From Acaudatibacter sp036267835 (lineage in GTDB: Bacteria > Pseudomonadota > Alphaproteobacteria > Caulobacterales > Caulobacteraceae), in assembly GCA_036267835.1 (NCBI GenBank), contig DATAVF010000056.1, positions 17,863 to 81,862 on the forward strand: a stretch of DNA of 64,000 nt, read 5' to 3'. Made by a program: the position numbers and the translations under genes. Under the pieces are notes generated by a model. It ran no database searches. It was not told the origin of the DNA and saw nothing but the letters and a program-made list of their open reading frames with translations. Of this stretch, positions 41,449 through 50,331 are shown one piece after another (the stretch's first letter is position 1; each line of letters begins with the position of its first letter).

Positions 41449-42456
41449 ATGTCTGAAGCCTCCCCCCGCACCGTGCGCTGCCTGATCATCGGATCGGGTC
41501 CCGCCGGCTACACCGCCGCCGTCTACGCAGCCCGCGCCCTCTTGGAGCCCGTGCTGATCGCCGGGCTGAGCCCTGGCGGCCAGCTGACCATCACCACCGA
41601 TGTGGAGAACTACCCCGGCTTCGCCGAGGTGATCCAGGGCCCCTGGCTGATGGAGCAGATGCGCGCCCAGGCCGAGGCGGTGGGCGCCGAGATGGTCAAT
41701 GACATCGTGGTCTCGGCCGACCTCTCCAGCCGCCCGTTCCGCATTGCCTGCGATTCCGGGCAGGCGTGGCTAGCCGAAACCGTGATCATCTCCACCGGCG
41801 CCGAGGCCAAGTGGCTGGGGCTGGAGTCGGAGCAGAAGTACCGCGGGTTCGGCGTCTCGGCCTGCGCCACCTGCGACGGCTTCTTCTACCGCGGCAAGCA
41901 GGTGGTGGTGGTGGGCGGCGGCAATACCGCGGTCGAGGAGGCCCTCTTCCTCACCAACTTCGCCTCCAAGGTCACGGTCGTGCACCGGCGCGACGAGTTC
42001 CGCGCCGAGCGCATCCTGCAGGAGCGGCTGTTCCACAACCCGAAGATCGAGGTGATCTGGGATCACGGCATCGACGAGGTGCTGGGGACCAGCGACCCGT
42101 CCGGCGTTACCGGGGTGCGGCTCAAGCACGCCAAGACCGGCGAGACCCGCGAGCTGACCTGCGACGGCCTCTTCATCGCCATCGGCCACGCGCCGGCTTC
42201 CGAACTCTTCAGGGGCCAGCTGGCGATGGACGCGGCCGGCTATCTGGACGTGGTCCCGGGCTCGGCGGCGACCGCCATCGAGGGCGTCTACGCGGCCGGA
42301 GACGTCACCGACGACATCTACCGCCAGGCCGTCACCGCCGCCGGCATGGGCTGCATGGCGGCGCTCGAGGCGGTGCGCTTCCTGGCCGAGAAGGACCACG
42401 AGCGGGCGCACCACCCGATCAGCCACCACGAGGCCGAGAAGATCGGCGTGTGGTGA
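41449..42456 (+). CDS. trxB: Thioredoxin-disulfide reductase
   Basis: A 335-residue flavoprotein that passes electrons from NADPH to thioredoxin. FAD motif is IIGSGPAGYTAAVYAARA, redox site CATC in SACATCDGFFYRG, and NADPH motif VVGGGNTAVEEALFLTN. The C-terminal VYAAGDVTDDIYRQAVTAAGMGC segment is standard. It is a complete, canonical TrxR, in contrast to the CxxC-less relative at 13956-15629. Its stop overlaps the GNAT start (GTGA). Confidence 0.96.
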   Translation: MSEASPRTVRCLIIGSGPAGYTAAVYAARALLEPVLIAGLSPGGQLTITTDVENYPGFAEVIQGPWLMEQMRAQAEAVGAEMVNDIVVSADLSSRPFRIACDSGQAWLAETVIISTGAEAKWLGLESEQKYRGFGVSACATCDGFFYRGKQVVVVGGGNTAVEEALFLTNFASKVTVVHRRDEFRAERILQERLFHNPKIEVIWDHGIDEVLGTSDPSGVTGVRLKHAKTGETRELTCDGLFIAIGHAPASELFRGQLAMDAAGYLDVVPGSAATAIEGVYAAGDVTDDIYRQAVTAAGMGCMAALEAVRFLAEKDHERAHHPISHHEAEKIGVW

Positions 42457-42935
42457 GGCCCGCCCGGCCCGACGACTACCCGGCCATCCACGCCGTCGAA
42501 GCCGCGGCCTTCGAGCACGAGGACGAGGCGAACCTGGTCGAGGCCGTGCGGGCCGGGGGCGCGGTGCTGGTCGAGCTGGTGGCCGAGGGCGCGGGCGGCG
42601 AGATCGTCGGCCACATTCTCTTCAGCCGGATGACCGTGACGCCGCCTCGCTTCTTCGCCGGCCTCGCCCCGGTCGCGGTGTCGCCGACCCTGCAGGGCAA
42701 GGGCGTGGGCGACGCCCTCTGCCGCGCCGGCATCGAGGCGCTGAGGGCCATGGGCTGCGAGGCGGTCGTGGTGCTCGGCCACCCCGACTACTACCCGCGC
42801 TTCGGCTTCTCCGTCGACGCCGCGCGCCAGCTGGAGTCTCCCTATGCCGGCGGCCCGGCCTTCATGGCGATGGAGCTGGCGCCGGGCGCCCTCGCGGGCC
42901 CGCTGAAGGTCGACTATCCGGCAGCGTTCGGCTGA
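42453..42935 (+). CDS. GNAT-family N-acetyltransferase (YhbS-like)
   Basis: A 160-residue acetyltransferase. The acetyl-CoA segment is LAPVAVSPTLQGKGVGDALCRAGIEALRAMG, and VVVLGHPDYYPRFGFSVDAA is typical of the YhbS-like branch. The substrate is unknown. The GTG start overlaps the trxB stop, so translation is coupled to thioredoxin reductase. Confidence 0.85.
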   Translation: MRPARPDDYPAIHAVEAAAFEHEDEANLVEAVRAGGAVLVELVAEGAGGEIVGHILFSRMTVTPPRFFAGLAPVAVSPTLQGKGVGDALCRAGIEALRAMGCEAVVVLGHPDYYPRFGFSVDAARQLESPYAGGPAFMAMELAPGALAGPLKVDYPAAFG

Positions 42936-42939
42936 CCGG

Positions 42940-43397
42940 GTGACGACCGGCGCGCCTCGCCTCGGTCCTCACGGCGCGCGGACCTTCCGGCGTGGCCTGC
43001 TCGCGGCCTTCGTGGTCCTGCCGGCGATCCTCGGCGCCTACGGCCTGCACCGCGATGGCGGAGGGGGCGGCAGTCCGGGTGGTCTGCGGCCTGATCGCCG
43101 CCTCCGCCCCTCGCCTTCTCGGGCATCAAGCCGCTGAACTGGTTCACGGCGACCCGGGCGCCGCCGCTCTGGCCCTTCGAGCGGCTCTACTGGAGCGGGA
43201 CCCTCGTGGGCGTCGCGGCGGTGCTGACCGCGGTGACCATCACCCTCGGCGCATTCGATCCGATCGAGGAACACGGGCTCGACGGCTGGGCCGATGGCCT
43301 GATCGCCGGCCTGATCTGCGCCGCCCTCTTCGCCGTCATCGCCGCGCGCCTGCACGCCTGGCTGATGTGGCTGAAGGGCCGGCAGCCGGCGCCGTGA
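42940..43397 (+). pseudogene. Small membrane protein gene with two apparent frameshifts
   Basis: Three consecutive segments in three frames read like one protein. Frame 1 gives RTFRRGLLAAFVVLPAILG and AYGLHRDG, a start-proximal membrane helix. Near 43065 the sense moves to another frame (AEGAAVRVVCGLIAAS). From about 43100 a third frame gives LAFSGIKPLNWFTATRAPP, ERLYWSGTLVGVAAVLTAVT and a final helix pair ending MWLKGRQPAP at 43397. In the third frame the gene is closed upstream by a TGA at 43092-43094. I read this as a broken gene or sequencing error in a GC-rich run. It begins five bases after the GNAT stop. Confidence 0.55.
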
Positions 43398-43541
43398 TCG
43401 CCCTCGACGACGCCACCAGCCACGAGGCCAGGCGGCCCAGGCGCGGGCCAGCGCCCACATCTTGAACAGCTGATGCTCCCAGACTAGGCAATTGCCAGGC
43501 TACGCCGCACAGAACCGGCGGGCCAACGGGGTCAAGCTCTC

Positions 43542-44765
43542 ATGGGAACACTGCCGGCCAATTCCGGAGATACGGCGTGGGTGCTGGCCGCCACGGCGCT
43601 GGTGCTGTTCATGACCCTGCCGGGCCTGGCGCTGTTCTACGCCGGCCTGGTGCGGGCGAAGAACACCCTCTCGGTGATGATGCACTGCGTCGCCGTCGCC
43701 TGCCTGATGTCGGTGCTGTGGCTGGCCTTCGGCTACACCCTGGCCTTCGACGGGACCGCTCCCCTGCTCGGCGGCTTCGGCAAGGCGTTCCTCATCTCGG
43801 TGCATCGCGACGCGGCGGTCGGCGCCATTCCCGAGCCGGCCTTCTTCATGTTCCAGGCCACCTTCGCGGTGATCACGCCGGCGCTGATCGTCGGCGCCTA
43901 CGTCGAGCGCATCAAGTTCGGCGCGGTGCTGCTGTTCAGCAGCCTCTGGCTGGCGGTGGTCTACGCGCCGGTCGCGCACTGGGTATGGGGCGGCGGCTGG
44001 CTGGCGCAGCGGCATGTGATGGACTTCGCCGGAGGCCTGGTGGTGCACGCCACCGCGGGCGTGTCGGCCCTGGTCGCCGCGATCATGATCGGCCCGCGCG
44101 ACGGCTTTCCGCGCTCGCTGCACCCGCCGCACAACCCGGGCATGACCATGATCGGCGCCGGCATGCTGTGGGTCGGCTGGTACGGCTTCAACGGCGGCAG
44201 CGCGCTGGCGGCCAACGGCGATGCGGCCATGGCCCTGCTGGTCACCCACATGTCGGCGTCGGCCGGCGGCCTCGCCTGGGCCCTGCTCGAACGCGTGCGC
44301 TTCGGCCGGCCCAGCATGGTCGGCATGGTGACGGGCGTGGTCGCAGGCCTGGCCACCATTACCCCGGCCTCGGGTTACGTTGGCCCGCTGGGCGGCCTGG
44401 CGCTGGGCGCCCTGGGCAGTCTCATCTGTTTCGGGGCGGTGGAACTGGTCAAGCATCGCCTCAAGATCGACGACTCGCTCGACGTCTTCGCCGTGCACGG
44501 CGTCGGCGGCATCCTGGGCAGCCTGTTGGTCGCGGGCCTGGCCAGCACCGCCCTCGGCGGGGCCGGCTATGCGCCCGGCATGACCATGACCAGCCAGGCG
44601 GGCGTGCAGCTGATGGGCGCCGCCGCGGTGATCGCCTGGTCGGCCCTGGCCAGCGTCGCCATCCTCTGGGTGGTCAAGCTGACCCTCGGCCTGCGCGCCG
44701 GCGAGGGCGCCATCGAGGAGGGCCTCGACCTGGCCCACCACGGCGAGCGCGCCTACCCGGACTGA
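43542..44765 (+). CDS. amt: Ammonium transporter (Amt family)
   Basis: A 407-residue, eleven-helix ammonium channel. It opens GDTAWVLAATALVLFMTLPGLALFYAGLVRAKN. The twin pore histidines are in DFAGGLVVHATAG and DVFAVHGVGGILG. GYVGPLGGLALGALGSLICF is a further signature. There is no signal peptide of the E. coli AmtB kind. A glnK gene, the usual partner, is not adjacent. Nothing is seen in the 140 bases upstream except the probable promoter. Confidence 0.95.
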   Translation: MGTLPANSGDTAWVLAATALVLFMTLPGLALFYAGLVRAKNTLSVMMHCVAVACLMSVLWLAFGYTLAFDGTAPLLGGFGKAFLISVHRDAAVGAIPEPAFFMFQATFAVITPALIVGAYVERIKFGAVLLFSSLWLAVVYAPVAHWVWGGGWLAQRHVMDFAGGLVVHATAGVSALVAAIMIGPRDGFPRSLHPPHNPGMTMIGAGMLWVGWYGFNGGSALAANGDAAMALLVTHMSASAGGLAWALLERVRFGRPSMVGMVTGVVAGLATITPASGYVGPLGGLALGALGSLICFGAVELVKHRLKIDDSLDVFAVHGVGGILGSLLVAGLASTALGGAGYAPGMTMTSQAGVQLMGAAAVIAWSALASVAILWVVKLTLGLRAGEGAIEEGLDLAHHGERAYPD

Positions 44766-44775
44766 ACCGCGGCGG

Positions 44776-45432
44776 TTACGGCGCCTCGTCGGGAGCGTTC
44801 GAGGCCGGCGATTCAGCGTCGGCGTCGGGCGCGGCCGGGGCCGGCGTGGCAGGTTCCTTCGCCTCGGCGGCCAGGGCGTCGCGCAAGCTGGGCGTATCCT
44901 TGGTGTGGATGTCGTGGATGCGCCAACCGGCCGGGGTCTTCACCAGATCGAAGGTCAGGTGGAACGCGATGTTCTGCCCGAAGGTAGCGTCGGCCAGGCT
45001 GAAGCCGGTGAAATCCGCGCTGGCGGTGGCGGTGGTCGGGGTCGCCGCCTGCACCGCGGTGGTCGCCTGGATCTTCTCGGCCTCGCCGCACTGGCAAAGC
45101 GGGTCGAGGAAGACCAGGGCCGTCTGCCGGGGGCCGGGGTCGGCCCGGATCAGGGCGATCAGGTCGGCGTCGTAGGTGGTGTCGGCGCTGAGGCCGATGG
45201 GCTGCAGGGGCACGGCCGCGCCTGCCTTGTAGGGCAGGTAGAGACCATCGAGGAAGGCCTTGGCGGCCAGCCCGTCCGGCGTGTTCAGGGTGGCGACGGG
45301 CGGCGGGGCCGCGGTGTTGGCCCCGGCTTGCGCGGCCGGATCGGCGCCGGCGTCCGGCGCGGCCTTCTGACAGCCGGCGAGCACCAGGCAAGCGACGACC
45401 GCGCCCCTCGCGGCGCCGGATTTCCAGTTCAT
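44776..45432 (-). CDS. Putative lipoprotein of unknown function
   Basis: A 218-residue protein with a lipoprotein signal: VVACLVLAGC, Cys21 being the lipid-bearing residue. After an Ala/Pro-rich linker, a domain with AKAFLDGLYLPY, DADLIALIRADPG, DPLCQCGEAEKI and HLTFDLVKTPAGWRIHDIHT resembles DUF3828-type NTF2-like proteins. The end is an Ala/Pro/Asp/Glu-rich tail. It sits downstream of the second TIR gene on the same strand, 74 bases apart, and converges on amt. Confidence 0.72.
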   Translation of the reverse strand: MNWKSGAARGAVVACLVLAGCQKAAPDAGADPAAQAGANTAAPPPVATLNTPDGLAAKAFLDGLYLPYKAGAAVPLQPIGLSADTTYDADLIALIRADPGPRQTALVFLDPLCQCGEAEKIQATTAVQAATPTTATASADFTGFSLADATFGQNIAFHLTFDLVKTPAGWRIHDIHTKDTPSLRDALAAEAKEPATPAPAAPDADAESPASNAPDEAP

Positions 45433-45506
45433 GCCATTATCCCGTCTGACGCCCCGAAGTTAGCCGGCCACGCCGCGGACGAACACCCTCGCCGCGTCGC
45501 CGACCA

Positions 45507-47645
45507 CTAGTGGGACGGGCTGTTGCCCCCGGCGCTCGCCTGCGCCGCCGCCTGGGACGAGCTGACCAGCCCGGCCAGGGTCTCGCGGATGGCGGTGGCT
45601 TGGCCGATCAAATGCTCCAGCTGCACCGGATCGGTCTGCTGGGCGACCGAGCCGGACATGCCATCCAGCTCGGCGAGCTTGGCCTTGGCGGTGGCCAGGT
45701 TGGTCTGCAGCTGCTGGTAGGCCGTCTTGCGGCTCGACGAGGCCAGGAACCAGGGCTTGGGCGAGGCCGCCAGGGTGGTGACCTGGGCCGCCAGGGCGTG
45801 CGCCTGGGCGCTGATCCGATCGAACGCCTCGCGCTTCATCGGCGCATAGAAGCGCGGCATCGCCGCATCCGCGGCGGCGAAGCCGGCGTAGGCGACGAAC
45901 ACCTGATGCTCGGCCTGCATCGCCGCTTCCGGAGCCGGCGCATGCGCGACCGCGCCGGCGGCCGCGTCGAGGAGGGCGCTTGCCTTACGCAGGGTGTCGA
46001 GCGCCTGGGCGCCCGGGCCGCTCGCTGGGCCGAGGTTGCGCGTGGCGTCGGCCAGCTGGGCGTGGGCGATGCGGTCGAGGGTCGCCGCCTCCGTGCCGGC
46101 CATGCCGCTGGCGATGGTGTTGAGCTGGCCGACCAGGGTGTCGCGGTCGCCGGCGGCGGCCGTCGGCGGCAGGCCTTTGACCTGGGCGACCAGTTCGGTG
46201 ATCCGGGTGCTGGCGCCGTTCAGCGCCCCAAGTTCCTGCGCCGGGCGGCCGAAGTGCTGGGCGTCGGCCACCAGGGCGGTGGCGTCCTGGTCGAGCGGCG
46301 GGATGGCGGCGGGCGCCGGACCCGCCGGCGGCGGCGTCTGCGCGACCGGCCCGGAGGCCGGCGCCGGCGCAGGTCCCGCCGGGCCGGCGGTCGCCGGCTT
46401 GTGCGGCTGCATCAGCACGACCGCGCCGACGGCAAGGCCGCCCAGCACCACCACGCCGGCGATGATCGGGATCAGTGGCAGGCCGCCCTTGCGGGCCGCC
46501 GCGGCGGCAGGCGTCGGCGTGTAGCGCTCGGTCACCGGCGCGGGCTCGGGCAGCCGCGCGGGTGCGGGCTCGGAGGCTGGCGCGGCCTCCACGACTGGCG
46601 CAGCCGCCTCTGCGACGGCAGGTTCGGGCTCCGGTTCCGGCTGAGGCTGGGCGGCGGCCTCGACCACCGGCTCCGGCGACGGCTCGGGCTCGAGCGTCGC
46701 GTGAGGCTCAGGTTCGGCGGCTTCAGGCTCGGGTTCCGGGGCGGCTTCGGCCACCGGCTCGGGCTCGGGGGCCGCTACAGCCTGGGGCGCCGGCTCGGGT
46801 TCCGGCTCATGCAGAACCGGCTCGGGGTCGCGATGCAGCTCGGCCTCGGCGGCCACCGCCGCGACGGCCGCGGCGGCCGGCACGGCTTCGACGACCGGCG
46901 CTGACGGCGGCGCCGGGGCTGGCGCGGCCGCGGCCGCCGCCCGGTCCTCGGCGGCTTTCAGCTCGTCGGCGACGGCCTGTGCGTGGGCTTTCAGCGCCGG
47001 GAACGAGCCGGCGCGCACGAAGGCGTTCACCGCCGTCAGGTTGGTCTGGTCGACGCCGCGCCAGGCTTCCACCCGCCGCTTCTGCCGGCGCGCCTCGAAG
47101 GCCTGCTCCGACTGCGGGAACACGTGCAGGAAATCGGCATAGTCGTCCGGATCGAGGCTGCTCTCGATCGACACCCAGCGCGCCGCCGCGCCGCTGAGCG
47201 GCCGCGCCGCACCGCCATTCGCCGGCTCGGGCGCAGCCGTTTCGGCGGCCAGGTCCTGGCCGACCAGATCGACGACGCTGGCCACCACCTTGCGCCAGCC
47301 GGGCGCCTCAGGCTCGCCGTTCCAGCCATTCATGTCGGCGCACTGGATGCGGTTGAACGGCAGCGGCGGGGTCGAGCCGTCCAGCGTCAGCTGCACCAGC
47401 ACGCCGGCCTCGTGCGCCACGTCGGCCTCGGCGCACACCCATCGCGACTTCACTGCCTCGGCGGACCACGCCACCACGACCGCCTTGGCCGCGTGCAGGT
47501 GTTCTTCGATCACAGTGGTGTAGTCGCGGTGCGCCGGCAGGTCGTCGTCGCGCCAGACGTTGTAGCCCAGCTCGCGCAGGGCCTTGGCAATCTGTTGCGC
47601 CTGACCCTCGGTGGACCGTGCGTAGGAAATGAATACGTCAGCCAT
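45507..47645 (-). CDS. TIR-domain single-pass membrane protein with Pro/Glu-rich linker
   Basis: A 712-residue protein. Residues 1-130 are a TIR domain (MADVFISYARSTEG, YNVWRDDDL, and SRWVCAEADVAHEAG with Glu73 at the catalytic-type position). Residues 155-235 hold a short helical module (SLDPDDYADFLHVFPQSEQAFEARR) often found next to signalling domains. Residues of about 270-370 are a Pro-Glu-Ala repeat. Residues 388-412 are a membrane helix (LPLIPIIAGVVVLGGLAVGAV). The last 290 residues are a helical, probably periplasmic domain of unknown kind. It may cleave NAD or signal through TIR assembly. It shares its cytoplasmic-TIR, single-helix layout with the protein at 24869-26209. Confidence 0.88.
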   Translation of the reverse strand: MADVFISYARSTEGQAQQIAKALRELGYNVWRDDDLPAHRDYTTVIEEHLHAAKAVVVAWSAEAVKSRWVCAEADVAHEAGVLVQLTLDGSTPPLPFNRIQCADMNGWNGEPEAPGWRKVVASVVDLVGQDLAAETAAPEPANGGAARPLSGAAARWVSIESSLDPDDYADFLHVFPQSEQAFEARRQKRRVEAWRGVDQTNLTAVNAFVRAGSFPALKAHAQAVADELKAAEDRAAAAAAPAPAPPSAPVVEAVPAAAAVAAVAAEAELHRDPEPVLHEPEPEPAPQAVAAPEPEPVAEAAPEPEPEAAEPEPHATLEPEPSPEPVVEAAAQPQPEPEPEPAVAEAAAPVVEAAPASEPAPARLPEPAPVTERYTPTPAAAAARKGGLPLIPIIAGVVVLGGLAVGAVVLMQPHKPATAGPAGPAPAPASGPVAQTPPPAGPAPAAIPPLDQDATALVADAQHFGRPAQELGALNGASTRITELVAQVKGLPPTAAAGDRDTLVGQLNTIASGMAGTEAATLDRIAHAQLADATRNLGPASGPGAQALDTLRKASALLDAAAGAVAHAPAPEAAMQAEHQVFVAYAGFAAADAAMPRFYAPMKREAFDRISAQAHALAAQVTTLAASPKPWFLASSSRKTAYQQLQTNLATAKAKLAELDGMSGSVAQQTDPVQLEHLIGQATAIRETLAGLVSSSQAAAQASAGGNSPSH

Positions 47646-47770
47646 TCAATCGCGACCCCGCCCCCGGTCAGCGCGCGGACCCTAGCTAGAGGAACCCTTG
47701 CCGGGCAAGGGAAAGGTCGCGATTGGCGCCACACTGGCGTGTTTCACGCCGTTCGCGCGTAGGGTCGGTC

Positions 47771-48946
47771 CTAGTCATGCGCTGTCGCAATGGGTCCGTC
47801 GTCGGGGCCAGCGGCCGGCGGGGCGGGCGGCAGCGCGGCGTTGATGTGGGCGATCTCCTCGCGGGTGGGGACCCGGCGGCCGGCGACGATCTGACCGGGC
47901 AGGGCTATGTGCGGCGGCGCGGCGGCCGCCATCAGCACCGCCGACGGCGGAGCGACGGCCTGAGCGGCGGCCGGCGCATTGACGGCGATCGTGCCTGGCG
48001 GGTCGGCGCTCAGCGGGGCGATGGCGCTGGCGTAGACCCCCGAGCCCAGCGCGGCCCGCGCGGCGGCGATGGCGTCGAGCGGCGGCCCGGTGATCGAGAC
48101 CGCCAGCTCATTGCCGCCATAGCGCCCGTTCAGCACCCCCACTTCGCCGGCCGGCCCTGGGAAGCGGTAGAAGATGTGCGCTCCCAGCTGCACGATCCGC
48201 ACCATCTGCGGCCCCCAGCGCGGGAACACATAGTCGGCGTGGTAGAAGGTCGCCGAGCCCACATCCTTGGCCACGAAGCCGTTCAGCGCCGCCTGCGCCA
48301 CGCCCGCGGCGCGGGCCCAGTATTCGGGGATCGGGACCTTCGCCAGCGAGCCGTCGCAGGTGAAGGAGAACTGGCAGTAGATCGGCACTTCCGAGCCCTG
48401 GTAGACCACCCCGCACACCGACTTGGGGAAGTAGGGGTGGCGCATGCGGTTGATCACCGTCTGGGCCACGGCCTGCTGGCCCTCCAGCGGCTCGAACGCC
48501 GCCTCGTAGTAGACGGCCTGGGTCATGCAGAGCACGGCCCGCTCGCGCTCAGGCCCGGTGGCCTTGAGGATGAAGGGCTGGGCGGGCTCGAGGTAGGCGA
48601 GGTCGTTGGGCAGCACCGAGTTCAGCAGCGCCGCGTCGGCCTGGCTGAGCTGGCCCACCGGCAGGGTGGGCGGCTGGCCGAGGTTGAGCGTGGTCCAGGC
48701 CGCCGGCCGGTCCCAGAAATCGGTGTGCACCGCGGGATCGAACCGCGTCGCCAGACGCGCGGCGCCCGGCCCCATCCCCTGCCGCAGCCGCGCCAGCCCG
48801 GCCGCGCCGAACGCGCCGGCCTCGTGCACGATGGCGCGCGCCATGACGCCCGGGCCATCGTCCGCGGACGACCTCGCCCCGCAGGCCGCGAGCAGCAGAT
48901 ACAGGCAGGCGGCGAGCAGGCCGCGGATGGAAGGTCTCGGTGGCAC
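47771..48946 (-). CDS. SleB-type cell wall hydrolase, putative lipoprotein
   Basis: A 391-residue exported protein. The N-terminus (PSIRGLLAACLYLLLAAC) is a lipoprotein signal with Cys in LAAC. The SleB/CwlJ domain lies at about residues 145-265: LCMTQAVYYEAAFEPLEGQQAVAQTVINR, PYFPKSVCGVVYQGS, CQFSFTCDG and HADYVFPRWG. Such domains cut peptidoglycan, with the YYEA Glu probably catalytic. The C-terminal third is Ala/Pro-rich. The GTG at 48946 has AGAGGG upstream and begins the signal; a start ten codons earlier is open. It is divergent from nadA. Confidence 0.82.
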   Translation of the reverse strand: MPPRPSIRGLLAACLYLLLAACGARSSADDGPGVMARAIVHEAGAFGAAGLARLRQGMGPGAARLATRFDPAVHTDFWDRPAAWTTLNLGQPPTLPVGQLSQADAALLNSVLPNDLAYLEPAQPFILKATGPERERAVLCMTQAVYYEAAFEPLEGQQAVAQTVINRMRHPYFPKSVCGVVYQGSEVPIYCQFSFTCDGSLAKVPIPEYWARAAGVAQAALNGFVAKDVGSATFYHADYVFPRWGPQMVRIVQLGAHIFYRFPGPAGEVGVLNGRYGGNELAVSITGPPLDAIAAARAALGSGVYASAIAPLSADPPGTIAVNAPAAAQAVAPPSAVLMAAAAPPHIALPGQIVAGRRVPTREEIAHINAALPPAPPAAGPDDGPIATAHD

Positions 48947-49103
48947 GCCGGACCCTCTACACGATCCCGCCCCCAATTTCGCCCCTCCCCGCCTCGGCCG
49001 CCCCCGGAACCCGCTTGCAAGCTGTTTGGTTTCCTCCGGGGCGCCCGAGCGAGGCTGAAAGCGGGTTCAGTTTTCGTGACCCAAAAAAGACGACGCGGGG
49101 GCT

Positions 49104-49131
49104 TTGCGTCCGGCGAACGTGGGTCTATATG
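49104..49131 (+). promoter_or_regulatory. Candidate nadA promoter
   Basis: TTGCGT (49104-49109) and TATATG (49126-49131) are 16 bases apart and lie upstream of nadA. Transcription would begin near 49138, just before the first palindromic operator at 49143-49165. Both boxes are weak, but the A/T-rich -10 is striking in this GC-rich DNA. Confidence 0.45.
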
Positions 49132-49142
49132 GCTTGATGCCA

Positions 49143-49165
49143 CTTATGCTCAGAGTTAGCATAAG
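49143..49165. promoter_or_regulatory. Palindromic operator 1 upstream of nadA
   Basis: CTTATGCT and AGCATAAG form a perfect eight-base inverted repeat around a seven-base centre. It sits just after the predicted start of transcription. A related palindrome occurs 52 bases further downstream. The position is that of a repressor site; NadQ or NrtR-type NAD repressors act on such genes, but which protein binds here is not known from this sequence. Confidence 0.65.
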
Positions 49166-49216
49166 GCAGTGACGCCGGCCTTGAACAGGGTGCGGCGTTT
49201 CTTCCGGCCAAGGAAA

Positions 49217-49231
49217 TGCTCAAAGTGAGCA
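49217..49231. promoter_or_regulatory. Palindromic operator 2 upstream of nadA
   Basis: TGCTCA and TGAGCA form an inverted repeat with a three-base centre; aligned with the first site, both share ATGCTCA-AGT-AGCA. It ends three bases before the AGGAGGA ribosome-binding site of nadA, so a bound protein could block elongation or translation as well. Confidence 0.6.
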
Positions 49232-49244
49232 AAAGGAGGATCAG

Positions 49245-50324
49245 ATGGCGGACGGGAGCTTCGAGTTCACCCCTGACGTCCAGGCGCAGACCGCCCCGCT
49301 GTGGGAGAAGGTCAAGGCCCGCGTCACGCCGATCGAATGGCGCCAGCACGCGCCGCTGATCGCCGAGATCAACCGGCTGAAGCGCGAAAAGCACGCCGTG
49401 ATCCTGGCCCACAACTACATGACGCCGGAGATCTTCCACGGCGTCGGCGATTTCGTCGGCGACAGCCTGGCGCTGGCCCGCGAGGCCGCCCGCACCGACG
49501 CCAGGATCATCGTCCAGGCCGGCGTGCACTTCATGGCCGAGACGTCCAAGGTGCTTTGCCCCGACAAGACGGTGCTGATCCCGGACCTGCGCGCCGGCTG
49601 CTCGCTGGCCAGTTCGATCACCGCCGCCGACGTGCGGCTGATCAAGCAGCGCTATCCCGGCATTCCGGTGGTGACCTACGTCAACACCACCGCCGAGGTG
49701 AAGGCCGAGACCGACATCTGCTGCACCAGCGCCAATGCCGTGCAGGTGGTGGAAGCCGCCGCGGCCGCCGCCGGGACGGATCGGGTGATCCTGCTCCCGG
49801 ACGAGTTCCTGGCCCGCAATGTCGCCCGCCAGACCGACATCCGCATCATCGCCTGGCAAGGCCGATGCGAGGTGCACGAGCGCTTCGACGCCGACGACAT
49901 CCGCCAGGTCCGCGAGTCCTGGCCCGACGCCGAGATCCTGGCCCACCCGGAGTGTCCGGCCGATGTGATCGCCCTGGCCGATTTCGCGGGTTCAACGGCG
50001 GCGATGACCGACTATGTGGTGAAGCGCCAGCCGAAGCGGGTGGTGCTGATCACCGAGTGTTCGATGGCTGACAACATCACCGCCGAGGCGCCGAACACCG
50101 AGTTCGTGCGGCCCTGCAACCTCTGCCCGCACATGAAGCGCATCAGCCTGGAGAACATCTACGAGGCGCTGCTGAACGACCGCTACGAGGTGCGCATCGA
50201 CCCCGAGGTCGGCGAGCGGGCCCGGCGCGCCGTGCAGGCGATGATCGACCTGCCGCCCCCCGCCAAACCGGCCCGCTACGACCTGGTCAAGGCGCGCCAC
50301 CACGTGGACGTGGAGCTGATCTGA
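49245..50324 (+). CDS. nadA: Quinolinate synthase A
   Basis: A 359-residue iron-sulfur enzyme that condenses iminoaspartate with dihydroxyacetone phosphate to quinolinate. Cluster-ligand cysteines are in RAGCSLASSI, HPECPADV and PCNLCPHMKRIS. VILAHNYMTPEI and FMAETSKVL are family segments. It is the first gene of the NAD operon, behind two palindromic operators, and a strong AGGAGGA site precedes the ATG. The macro-domain gene follows after seven bases. Confidence 0.96.
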   Translation: MADGSFEFTPDVQAQTAPLWEKVKARVTPIEWRQHAPLIAEINRLKREKHAVILAHNYMTPEIFHGVGDFVGDSLALAREAARTDARIIVQAGVHFMAETSKVLCPDKTVLIPDLRAGCSLASSITAADVRLIKQRYPGIPVVTYVNTTAEVKAETDICCTSANAVQVVEAAAAAAGTDRVILLPDEFLARNVARQTDIRIIAWQGRCEVHERFDADDIRQVRESWPDAEILAHPECPADVIALADFAGSTAAMTDYVVKRQPKRVVLITECSMADNITAEAPNTEFVRPCNLCPHMKRISLENIYEALLNDRYEVRIDPEVGERARRAVQAMIDLPPPAKPARYDLVKARHHVDVELI

Positions 50325-50331
50325 GGACGCC

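Noticed and set aside
46540..46840. Pro-Glu repeat in the second TIR gene, considered as a tandem DNA repeat or CRISPR-like array
   Set aside because: The repetition is at the protein level, with irregular units inside an intact reading frame and no spacer structure.
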